A DNA stretch of 17,633 nucleotides. It comes from Crenothrix polyspora (GTDB lineage Bacteria; Pseudomonadota; Gammaproteobacteria; Methylococcales; Methylomonadaceae). Of the stretch, positions 7,926-15,700 are shown piece by piece; position 1 is the first letter of the stretch; each line of letters opens with the position of its first letter. The position numbers and the translations under genes are program-made. The DNA is taken from contig CAMDOP010000031.1 in assembly GCA_945903675.1 (NCBI GenBank), forward strand, positions 1 to 17,633, in the 5' to 3' direction. The notes below the pieces were generated by a model, which was not told the origin of the DNA, did not search any database, and saw nothing but the letters and a program-made list of their open reading frames with translations.

Positions 7926-10214
7926 ATGGACGTCATCCAACGTATCGCTAAAGAATTATCTGTTAATAGCAAGCAAGTGAGTGCCGCAGTGGCTTTGTTG
8001 GATGAAGGCGCGACAGTGCCTTTTATTGCTCGTTATCGTAAAGAAATAACAGGCGGTTTAGATGATACTCAACTCAGGCAACTTGAAGAGCGCTTAATGT
8101 ATTTGCGCGAACTTAATGACAGACGACAAACGATATTGGACAGCATTAGGTCTCAAGGACAATTATCAGTTGCTTTAGAATTAGCCATTAATGACGCTGA
8201 AACTAAGACCTTGTTGGAAGATTTATATTTGCCCTATAAACCCAAGCGCCGCACTAAAGCGCAGATTGCGCGTGAAGCAGGCTTAGAGCCTTTGGCGGAT
8301 GCGTTATTAGACGATAGAAATTTAATTCCAGAGCAAGTCGCTGCAGGCTATGTCGATAGTGATAAAGCCGTGCCTGATATTAGCGCTGCTTTGGACGGTG
8401 CAAGACAAATCATTATGGAGCGCATTTCTGAGGCGGCTGACTTATTGGCTGAATTACGCGAACGTGTCTGGCAAAAAGGCATTATTCATGCCACGGTTAT
8501 TACAGGCAAAGAGCAGGCCGGCGAGAAGTTTAAAGATTATTTTGATTATCAAGAGGCCATTAATAAAATTCCCTCGCATCGTGCCTTAGCGTTATTCCGA
8601 GGTCGTAATGAAGATTTTTTAAGTCTATTGCTTAAACCTGGGGTTGAAGATAAGGACGAGCATGCGCTCTGTACTCAATTTGTCGCGCAATATTTGAAGA
8701 TTAAAGATTTGTCAAAACCGGCTGAAGCTTGGTTGGCTGAAACGGCTAGATTCGCTTGGAAGATTAAACTATTTACGCGTATTGATTTAGATTTAAAGCT
8801 AAGGCTACGTGAAGCTGCTGAATTAGAAGCTATTAGAGTATTTGCTAGCAATTTAAAAGATTTATTGTTGGCAGCTCCCGCAGGGCCTAAAGCGACCATG
8901 GGTTTAGATCCGGGCATTCGTACCGGCGTTAAAGTGGCTATCGTTGATGCTACCGGTAAATTGTTGGCAACGGACACTATTTATCCACATCCACCGCGCA
9001 AACAGTGGGATGAATCTATTGCAAGCTTGGCAAAACTCATAGATAAACATCAGGTTGATTTAGTCAGTATCGGTAATGGCACAGGCTCTAGGGAAACGGA
9101 TCAATTAGTTGCTGAGGTGATGAAATATCATAACCAGCTTAAGTTTACTAAAATAACGGTGTCTGAAGCAGGTGCTTCGGTCTATTCTGCTTCTGAATTA
9201 GCCGCTAAAGAATTTCCTGAATTAGATGTTACCTTGCGTGGTGCAGTTTCTATTGCTAGACGTTTGCAAGATCCACTCGCTGAATTAGTTAAGATTGATC
9301 CTAAAGCCATAGGCGTAGGGCAATATCAGCATGACGTGAATCAATTTCAATTGGCCAGAGGCTTGAATGTTGTCGTTGAGGACTGCGTAAATGCCGTGGG
9401 TGTTGATGTCAATACCGCTTCAGTGGCCTTGTTAAAACAAGTGTCAGGGCTGTCTGCTAGTGTGAGTGAAAACATAGTGGCGTTTCGTGATGAAAATGGC
9501 CCCTTTGCTAATCGTAAGCAATTAAAGAAAGTGCCGCGCTTAGGCGATAAAGCTTATGAACAAGCAGCTGGTTTTTTACGGGTGATGAACGGCGATAATC
9601 CTTTGGATGCTTCTGCCGTGCATCCTGAAGCTTATCCCGTGGTTGAAGCCATCATCAGCAGTACCGGTAAATCGATTCGTGATTTGATAGGACAAAGTGG
9701 TTTTATACGCACATTGAATCCTGCACATTACACCAATGAACATTTTGGTTTGCCCACAGTCACTGATATTTTACAAGAACTAGAAAAGCCCGGACGTGAT
9801 CCTAGGCCAGAATTTAAAAGTGTGGCCTTTAAGGCAGGTATCGAGAAAATAAGCGACTTAGAACCCGGCATGCGTTTGGATGGCGTGGTCACTAATGTCG
9901 CTAACTTTGGTGCTTTTGTCGATATCGGCGTACATCAGGATGGTTTGGTGCATATCTCGCATTTATCAGATACTTTTATTAAAGATCCAAGGGAAGCGGT
10001 AAAAACCGGTGATCTGGTTAACGTTAAAGTATTGGAAGTTGATGTGTTGCGTAAGCGTATTTCTTTATCGATGAAATCTGAGGTCGATGCCTCTGAAATT
10101 ATCAAATCAGAACGTAATACTACTAAGCCTGTTCATAAGCAAAAACAAGCAGCAGCGCCAGCGCCAATCAATAGTTTAATGGCTAATGCTTTTGCGAAAG
10201 CAATGAAAAAATAA
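7926..10214 (+). CDS. tex: Tex family S1 RNA-binding transcription accessory protein
   Basis: Tex is a cytoplasmic nucleic-acid-binding protein related to eukaryotic Spt6, linked in several bacteria to transcription and RNA metabolism; its exact role is not settled. The 762 residues fit the family. The N-terminal helical region holds VPFIARYRKEITGGLDD (31-47) and EDLYLPYKPKRRTKAQIAR (98-116). A YqgF/RuvC-like domain follows (about 322-450, GLDPGIRTGVKVAIVD at 326-341). Next are helix-hairpin-helix repeats (about 490-555, VNTASVALLKQVSGLS to KVPRLGDKAYEQAAGFLRV) and an S1 domain (about 648-717, GMRLDGVVTNVANFGAFVDI). The tail is Lys/Ala-rich. The frame is intact. The upstream sequence AAGAAG is a modest Shine-Dalgarno. 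It appears to be transcribed alone, with the MITE-like element ending 82 bases upstream and a repeat block starting 15 bases after the stop. Confidence 0.97.
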   Translation: MDVIQRIAKELSVNSKQVSAAVALLDEGATVPFIARYRKEITGGLDDTQLRQLEERLMYLRELNDRRQTILDSIRSQGQLSVALELAINDAETKTLLEDLYLPYKPKRRTKAQIAREAGLEPLADALLDDRNLIPEQVAAGYVDSDKAVPDISAALDGARQIIMERISEAADLLAELRERVWQKGIIHATVITGKEQAGEKFKDYFDYQEAINKIPSHRALALFRGRNEDFLSLLLKPGVEDKDEHALCTQFVAQYLKIKDLSKPAEAWLAETARFAWKIKLFTRIDLDLKLRLREAAELEAIRVFASNLKDLLLAAPAGPKATMGLDPGIRTGVKVAIVDATGKLLATDTIYPHPPRKQWDESIASLAKLIDKHQVDLVSIGNGTGSRETDQLVAEVMKYHNQLKFTKITVSEAGASVYSASELAAKEFPELDVTLRGAVSIARRLQDPLAELVKIDPKAIGVGQYQHDVNQFQLARGLNVVVEDCVNAVGVDVNTASVALLKQVSGLSASVSENIVAFRDENGPFANRKQLKKVPRLGDKAYEQAAGFLRVMNGDNPLDASAVHPEAYPVVEAIISSTGKSIRDLIGQSGFIRTLNPAHYTNEHFGLPTVTDILQELEKPGRDPRPEFKSVAFKAGIEKISDLEPGMRLDGVVTNVANFGAFVDIGVHQDGLVHISHLSDTFIKDPREAVKTGDLVNVKVLEVDVLRKRISLSMKSEVDASEIIKSERNTTKPVHKQKQAAAPAPINSLMANAFAKAMKK

Positions 10215-10228
10215 GGTTCGGCTCGTCA

Positions 10229-10490
10229 GCTCGTTCCTAAGCTCCAGCTTGGGAACGCAGTCTTGGAAGCTCTAGCTTCCCGTCAAATGCAAACATTGAT
10301 ACTCACCTAGGTACTTGGACACACGAAGCTAGAGCTTCGGGCAAAGCATTCCCAAGCTCCAGCTTGGGAACGCAGTCTTGGAAGCTCTAGCTTCCCGTCA
10401 AATGCAAACATTGATGCCCGCCTAGGTACTTGGACACACGAAGCTAGAGCTTCGGGCAACGCATTCCCAAGCCGGAGCTTGGGAACGAGC
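10229..10490. repeat. 115-bp-period tandem block of nested hairpins
   Basis: The same sequence recurs with an exact 115-bp step (anchors at 10239, 10354 and 10469), giving two full units and a partial third. Each unit has three hairpins: TTCCCAAGCT-CC-AGCTTGGGAA, GGAAGCT-CT-AGCTTCC and CGAAGCT-AG-AGCTTCG. The last two are inverted versions of each other. The first anchor lacks the CCC of its left arm. The final anchor has CCGG in place of TCCA at the hairpin tip. The block is bounded by GCTCGTTCC (10229-10237) and GGAACGAGC (10482-10490). It begins 15 bases after the tex stop. Minus-strand reading frames through it are repeat-derived and are not called as genes. Confidence 0.85.
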
Positions 10491-10603
10491 AAAAATAGTT
10501 TGTTTACTGATTTACTTTATGTAATACTTCGAAAAACTTAGTTTTAGTACTAGATAGTTTCACACTTCTTTAAATACAAATTATCACGGTTTGAGTTAGT
10601 GTA

Positions 10604-10706
10604 CATAGTTAAGTAGTGAGTTGCTTGGAGTAAAACAGCTTCAGCTGTTTTAACAGGCAATAGCTGAAGCTCAGCAATCCACACAAACCATATTCACTTA
10701 ACTGTG
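10604..10706. repeat. Cloverleaf-like palindromic element, copy 2
   Basis: Ends AGTTAAGT (10607-10614) and ACTTAACT (10696-10703) pair, extended by CA/TG with one mismatch. An inner stem TTGCT..GAG pairs with CTC.AGCAA. Hairpin AAAACAGCT-TC-AGCTGTTTT is followed by AGCT-GA-AGCT. The first hairpin core AGCTTCAGCT is also the reverse complement of the second, AGCTGAAGCT, so an alternative long stem is possible. Architecture and the 20-base core match the element at 3741-3835. Confidence 0.65.
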
Positions 10707-10870
10707 GGCACTGACGATTTGAGTGTGTACTGACGTTTCCTTAATTACCAGTGCTTCAGTTATTGGCCTTTGCTGGGCTTTATGCTCAAAGTGACAGGGT
10801 TTGATGATCTAGTTAGTTGATTTAAGCACCTAGCGCAGCGGTTTTTCATTCTAGTCGTCGACAGTAAATC

Positions 10871-11210
10871 AAACCGCGCAAAAGAACATCAAACCGCGCA
10901 AAAGAACATCAAACCGCGCAGAAGAATATCAAACCGAGCAAAAGAACATCAAACCGAGCAAAAGAACATTAAACCGAGCAAAAGAACATTAAACCGCGCA
11001 AAAAAACATCAAACCGCGCAAAAGAACATTAAGCCGCGCAAAAGAATATAAAACCGAGCAAAAGAACATTAAACCGCGCAAAAGAACATCAAACCGCGCA
11101 GAAGAACATTAAACCGCGCAAAAGAATATCAAACCGAGCAAAAGAACATTAAGCCGAGCAGAAGAATATCAAACCCAGCAAAAGAACATTAAACCCAGCA
11201 GAAGAACATC
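10871..11210. repeat. Array of 17 tandem 20-bp units
   Basis: Seventeen head-to-tail copies of AAACCGCGCAAAAGAACATC occur with an invariant 20-bp step, then a decayed partial unit (AAACTGATAA). Variation is limited and positional. The fifth to eighth bases are mostly CGCG in the left units, mixed CGCG and CGAG in the middle, and CCAG in the last two. The 17th and last bases vary C/T. There are no spacers, so it is not CRISPR. Junctions with ATT create TAA in all forward frames, so it is not coding. It ends 88 bp before the start of the fibronectin-III-like gene. It could be an iteron-like protein-binding array or a plain minisatellite. Confidence 0.93.
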
Positions 11211-11298
11211 AAACTGATAAAAGGTATAAAAATACAGCCAATCATGGCTTTGTAAACGATGACAATACAACAATAACTTTCACTTGATAGGTAGCGCC

Positions 11299-11913
11299 AT
11301 GAAAAAAACAAAACCAATCTTCGACTTTGCTCAATATGTTATGGCTGAGAAAATCAGCTTTTTTCGCCATGTGAATCAGCAGTTGTATGGCAATCCATTG
11401 TTTCCTACACCTGACATTCCTGAGGCCGAGGCAACCGCTATGGTCGATGCCTTAGAAGCTGCAATGCAGGCAGCTAAGGAAGGTGGCCCGGCAGCGATGT
11501 CTGCGCTGCATGATGCGGCAGAACGAGCTGATACGCTGTATAGAAACTTAGCTCATTATGTGGAGCGCATCGCCGCAGGTGATGAAACCAGTATATTAAG
11601 TAGTGGTTTTCACATTTCTAAACAACCGGTCATAAAGCCTAAACCTGAGCTGGTTGCGCTTGATGGTGAGCATTCAGGTGATGCTAAATTAGTGGCTAAA
11701 CCTAAAGAAAGAGGGGCGGCGTTTAAATGGCAAATGTGTAAAGTGTCAGACGATGGAACGGATGAAGTATGGGTTGATATCGACACCACTACACGAGCCA
11801 CTATTGTGGTCAAAGGTTTAGAAATCATGAAGCGTTATAAATTTCGCTACGCGGTTGTAACACCCGATGGCACTTCGGATTATTGCGAGCCTGTTTCAAA
11901 AATAATCACCTAA
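11299..11913 (+). CDS. Fibronectin type III-like domain protein of unknown function
   Basis: This 204-residue protein has no signal peptide or membrane segment. The N-terminal part (about 5-95) is helical, with FDFAQYVMAEKISFFRHVN (8-26), an Ala-rich stretch and a RNLAHYVERIA helix (82-92). A linker GDETSILSSGFHISKQP (94-110) leads to a beta-rich domain (about 118-204) with features of fibronectin III: FKWQMCK, VWVDIDTTTRATIVVKGL (157-174), then YKFRYAVVTPDGTSDYCEPV (180-199). I know similar helical-plus-FnIII proteins only as hypothetical proteins. I chose the ATG at 11299 over a TTG at 11284; AGGTAG lies seven bases before the ATG. A 20-bp tandem array ends just upstream and a truncated MITE-like copy begins seven bases after the stop. 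No function is assigned. Confidence 0.8.
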   Translation: MKKTKPIFDFAQYVMAEKISFFRHVNQQLYGNPLFPTPDIPEAEATAMVDALEAAMQAAKEGGPAAMSALHDAAERADTLYRNLAHYVERIAAGDETSILSSGFHISKQPVIKPKPELVALDGEHSGDAKLVAKPKERGAAFKWQMCKVSDDGTDEVWVDIDTTTRATIVVKGLEIMKRYKFRYAVVTPDGTSDYCEPVSKIIT

Positions 11914-11919
11914 CTTATG

Positions 11920-12063
11920 GGCTACCCATTTAAAACGGGACACTAGAGCGCAGACAAAGGGCAAAGGGCGAAAGGCTAAGGGCTAAGGGCAAAAGACTAA
12001 ACCTAAGAGGCTAGCAACTTAAGGCGTGACAGGCATAGCCTTAGCCTTAGCCTTTCGTCTGCG
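11920..12063. mobile_element. Truncated second copy of the MITE-like family
   Basis: The left end GGCTACCCATTTAAAACGGG (11920-11939) matches 7650-7669. The internal GGCTAGCAACTTAAGGCGTG (12009-12028) matches 7719-7738. An inner inverted repeat pairs GCGCAGACAAAGGGCAAAGG (11948-11967) with the CCTTAGCCTTTCGTCTGCGC side (12044-12063). The part equivalent to 7781-7843, with the right terminal repeat, is absent. The sequence runs directly into the leader of the gene at 12102. No target duplication is visible. Confidence 0.6.
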
Positions 12064-12101
12064 CTGAAGTGGTTTGACTAATCCTAGACTAGGACTCTGA
12101 T

Positions 12102-12521
12102 ATGAATAATGTAAGGTGTTTTTGTGTGGCGCTATGCGCTTGCTGGTTTGTCGTCTATACGCCATTGATTCAGGCTGATGGTTCTATGCTATCAAATCGT
12201 GCCAATACGGCATCAGTATCGCCGCCCTTAAGTTATGGCGAAAAGACTGCTGATAAAGGTCTTAATGCCTTGGCTAATTTAACAACGGCACCACTTGAAA
12301 TACCTAAAAGTGTTATCAATACCATGAATAAAAGTAATTTCTTTTACGGCTTGGTGGGTGGTTTTGTTAAAGGCATCGTTAATATGTTGGGCAGGACGGG
12401 CTGTGGTGTTGCTGATTTAGTCACCTTGCCTATACCTACTCAGCCTATCATTTCTCCCGTGTATATCTGGGATGATTTTGATAAAGAAACGACTTACGGC
12501 GCAGTGATGCGTTGGGATTAG
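12102..12521 (+). CDS. Exosortase system-associated protein, TIGR04073 type
   Basis: This 139-residue protein has an N-terminal signal peptide (hydrophobic 6-23, likely cut after A25 in LIQA-DG), so it is probably periplasmic. The mature part carries the TIGR04073 pattern: KGLNALANLTTAPLEIPKSV (52-71), a glycine-rich YGLVGGFVKGIVNMLGRTGC (82-101), GVADLVTLPIP (102-112) and a terminal PVYIWDDF (119-126). The family is known by co-occurrence with exosortase/PEP-CTERM systems, and its molecular role is not established. No exosortase or PEP-CTERM gene is in this window. A short palindrome CCTAGACTAGG (12083-12093) lies just before the ATG, and AGGAC can serve as Shine-Dalgarno. It is convergent with sbcC. 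Confidence 0.85.
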   Translation: MNNVRCFCVALCACWFVVYTPLIQADGSMLSNRANTASVSPPLSYGEKTADKGLNALANLTTAPLEIPKSVINTMNKSNFFYGLVGGFVKGIVNMLGRTGCGVADLVTLPIPTQPIISPVYIWDDFDKETTYGAVMRWD

Positions 12522-12552
12522 GAGGCTAAATAGCAAGCTTATCGGCGTCAAT

Positions 12553-12583
12553 GTTGGGTTAACGATAGAGCCGTTAGCCCAAC
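12553..12583 (+). terminator. GTTGGGTTAACG hairpin after the TIGR04073 gene
   Basis: GTTGGGTTAACG (12553-12564) pairs with CGTTAGCCCAAC (12572-12583) over 12 bp with one T-G wobble and a 7-base loop. It lies 31 bases beyond the stop codon. The downstream bases CTACGGTTTTGATT contain a short T-run that fits poorly with a classical terminator. It may be a transcript-end hairpin or another REP-like repeat. Confidence 0.5.
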
Positions 12584-12614
12584 CTACGGTTTTGATTCTA
12601 ATATCTGTTAAGTG

Positions 12615-12692
12615 TTATAGGATGTGCTGAGGAACGAAGCGCATCAATCGAGTAATACAATGATGCGCTTCGTTCCTCAGCACATCCTATAA
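12615..12692. repeat. Perfect 32-bp-arm palindrome (REP-like pair)
   Basis: Arm 12615-12646 is the exact reverse complement of 12661-12692, with a 14-base loop. Each arm runs from TTATAGGATGTGCTGAGGAA to the loop-side GCGCATCA. A single arm of the same family lies at 2379-2416. It sits in the convergent gap between the TIGR04073 gene and sbcC, 43 bases past the sbcC stop, and could end transcription from both sides. Absence of mismatches suggests recent origin or active correction. Confidence 0.93.
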
Positions 12693-12735
12693 TCCTGCCG
12701 GTCGGGTTTAAGCTTCCCTAGCCGTATCTATTAGC

Positions 12736-15700
12736 TTAAGACGCTTTTCTAAGCTCACCCATGCCGTTAGCTTTTTTAACGACTTGTAGTTGAGCTTTAA
12801 TGCGTTTTTGTACCGCTTCGACATGAGAAATAACACCGACGGTTTTACCGTGGGTTTGTAAGCTTTCTAGGGTACTAATCACGGTATAAAGCGATTCGGC
12901 ATCCAAATTGCCAAAACCCTCATCGAGAAATAAAGACTCGACTGAGCGTCCGTTATTAGCCAGCTCAGAAAGACCAAGGGCTAAGGCTAAACTGACGATA
13001 AAGCTTTCACCGCCCGATAAGGACTTAGGTAAGCGGCGAGCATTAGCGTGATAAGTATCTTCAATTTCTAAGGCTAAACCTTGTTCACTGTGGCCTTTAC
13101 GTAAATAATACCGACCGCTGATCTTTTCTAATAAGGCATTGGTTTGCAATAATAATTGATCCGCTATGCGTTGTTGAACGCGACGCCTAAAGGCCATGCC
13201 ATTATTTTCAGTAGCGAACAAAGCAATCTCAGCAAAATAGGGCTTAGAAATGGCGACTTGTTGTTGCCATTGCAGGGATAGCGATTCGTAGTGTTGTTGC
13301 AACTGTTGTTGATCTTCGAGTTGTTTTTGCAGATGCAACACTTCCATCTCAGCGATTTCTATTTTTTCGTTAATACTTTTTAGTTGAGCCTTTAAGTCTA
13401 CCAAGTTTAATGAAGAATCTATGTTAGCAAGTTCCATCGCTAATTGGTTTTGATGCTCTGCTAGCGAAGCATTAAGGTCCTTAATGTGTTGCTCTAATGC
13501 CGCTTTGGTATGTTCAAGATCAGCTCGGTTAGCTATTAATCCCAGTATGTCGCTAATTTCTTGTACGCTAGTAAAGGAGGTGGCGGGTAACTTTCCTTGT
13601 AGATTACGTTGTAAGTCTGCGATTTCTTGAGCCAAAATGGCTAATGCCTGTTCTTTATCTGCGATTAACTTTTGTTTTTCGATCAACGCCAAATGTAGGC
13701 TGATGAGCTCTTCTTTTTGCAGCTGTTCAGTATAAATAAGGGCTAGTTCATTGCAACGCAACACTTCAGCTTGGCAGGCTGTTTGTTGAGTTTCTAATGA
13801 GGCAAGTTCTTCTATTAAGCTTTTGTGGCGGAAAGCATAGCCATGATAATCTTGTCTACGCGTATTAAGTTTGTCGAATAAGCTATCTTCTTGGCCGTGG
13901 TTGGGCATTTTTTCGCCCAGTCGTGTTAGCTGTGTGAGTACTTGGTCGGCTAGTTGTCGCTCTTGCTCTTGATAAGTACTGAGCGCTGTAGCGAGATCTA
14001 ATTGTTCTTGAGTTAAGCCTTCATTATTAGAGCTGAGCTGCTCAATACTTAGTTGTAATTGTTCAATAGTCGTCGTGCAATCAGTTAGTTGAGTCTTAGC
14101 TTTTTTGATATCGGCTTGTTTATTACGATAGCGTTTGATGAAATGTGCCGTGTTGGTCAGTTCATTGCTTTCAGTTTGTATGAGTGCCTGCATTAAAGCT
14201 AGTTTAGTAATATCAAGATCAGGGCTTGCAACATTTAGGCGATTACAAAGGTTTAACCATTGCGCTCTAATTTGTTGGCGCTGACTAGTCCTACTGGAAT
14301 TTCTTTCTAATTGTTTTTGTGCAATGTTGATATGGCTATTGTTAGTGCTTATTTTCTCTGTTAAGGCCCTAACCTTGGCTTTTTGATCAATTAACGCTTG
14401 TTTGGAGTTGCTGGGCGTAGGTGGGAACTTGGCATAAGGATGTTGCAAAGCACCACAAAGAGCACAGGGCTTGCCATCAACTAAGTGCACGCGTGAGGGT
14501 GCCATTTTCTTTAACAAACCTTCATTAGCTATTGCGTCTTCAAGAACTTTTTTAATATTGACTTCACGTAGCATCTCCAGTCTTAAACGCTCAAGCCCAA
14601 TGGTCAATACTTCAATATCAAAATCAGGCTGTTCTCTCGCTTTAAATAATGAGAACAGACCACGACCGTCTGTGAGTTGTTTATGTTTCTTAGCTAATTG
14701 CAGTAATTGCTGTAGTTCATTGACACGCTCTTGTTGCTCTAAGCGCAAGGCATCAAGGTCATCCGTACTGTGGCCTTCAGCTAGGTCAACAAGCTCTTGC
14801 TCTTCTAAAGGTATTTTTTGATGGAGTTCAGCTTGTTTTTGTCGTTCTACCGCTAGAGCGGTTGTATTGTTCTTGAAGGCCGTGAGTGCTTTTTTTGAAT
14901 GCTTACCAAATGACGTTTGTTTTTTGCTAGTTTCCAGTAACTCTGTACGACATTTCTTCAATACACCTAGCTCAGGGAAGTCAGTCAACAAGCTTTCATC
15001 AAGTGTATGTTCTTGTAGCCATTGCCCTAGTTGAGCCAGTGTTGCTTGTTTATCACCATATTGCTCTGACAAAGACTGCCATTGTTTGGTTTCGGTTTGA
15101 ATCGTTAAGTCGGTTTGGCTTAGTTGGCCTTTTACTTTATCTAAAGTCTGTTGTTGCTCACTGAATGACCGACGTGTTATTTCTTCAGGTGCGGACTGTT
15201 CAGAATTTAATTGAGCTTTAAGCTGGCTAAGTTCAATTAGAAAATCAGTTAAGCTTGTCTGTCCTTGTTGGATGAGTCGCTCTTTTTCTGCAATAGCATT
15301 AATATCGTCTTTAAAGACTAAGGCATCTTGACCCGCATTGATTTTGGTAAGGTTTAGTTGTAGCTCTGTAAGTTGGCTGGGCGCTGTTTTTAGCTCATTT
15401 TCTTGATCGATAATGGTTGTTTGTAGCGCAGTAATGGCGGTCAATTGCTCATATTGCTGCTTTGTGTGTTGTTGATCTTCTCGCAACTCGACTAGCTGCT
15501 CATTAAAATCATGTAAATCTTGTGCACAAGCCTCTTGCTTTCCAGCATCCATAAAATGAATGCTGTCTAGTTCTTGTTTTAGACGATCTATTGTATTTTG
15601 TGCTTTCTCGGCATTATCAAATAATTCTTTTTTATAATCTGTATAAATGTCCGTGCCTATGATTCTTTCTAAGATATCCATGCGCTCATTGTCCAGAGCG

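Noticed and set aside
10307..10492. Minus-strand 61-residue reading frame (LVPKLRLGNALPEALASC type)
   Set aside because: It lies wholly in the 115-bp repeat block and repeats its own sequence; it is a translation of palindromic repeats, not a gene.
10871..11210. The 20-bp array as a coding repeat (a 20-residue peptide period)
   Set aside because: Unit junctions ending in ATT followed by AAA give TAA, and these fall in all three forward frames because 20 is not a multiple of 3; the reverse strand has TGA/TAA at junctions too. No start codon with a ribosome site is present.
10871..11210. CRISPR array
   Set aside because: Units are contiguous 20-mers without unique spacers, and no cas gene is in the window.
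14471..14821. Plus-strand reading frame inside sbcC
   Set aside because: It is antisense to the intact sbcC coiled-coil region, and Ser/Cys-rich as expected from reverse reading of Gln/Leu/Glu codons.
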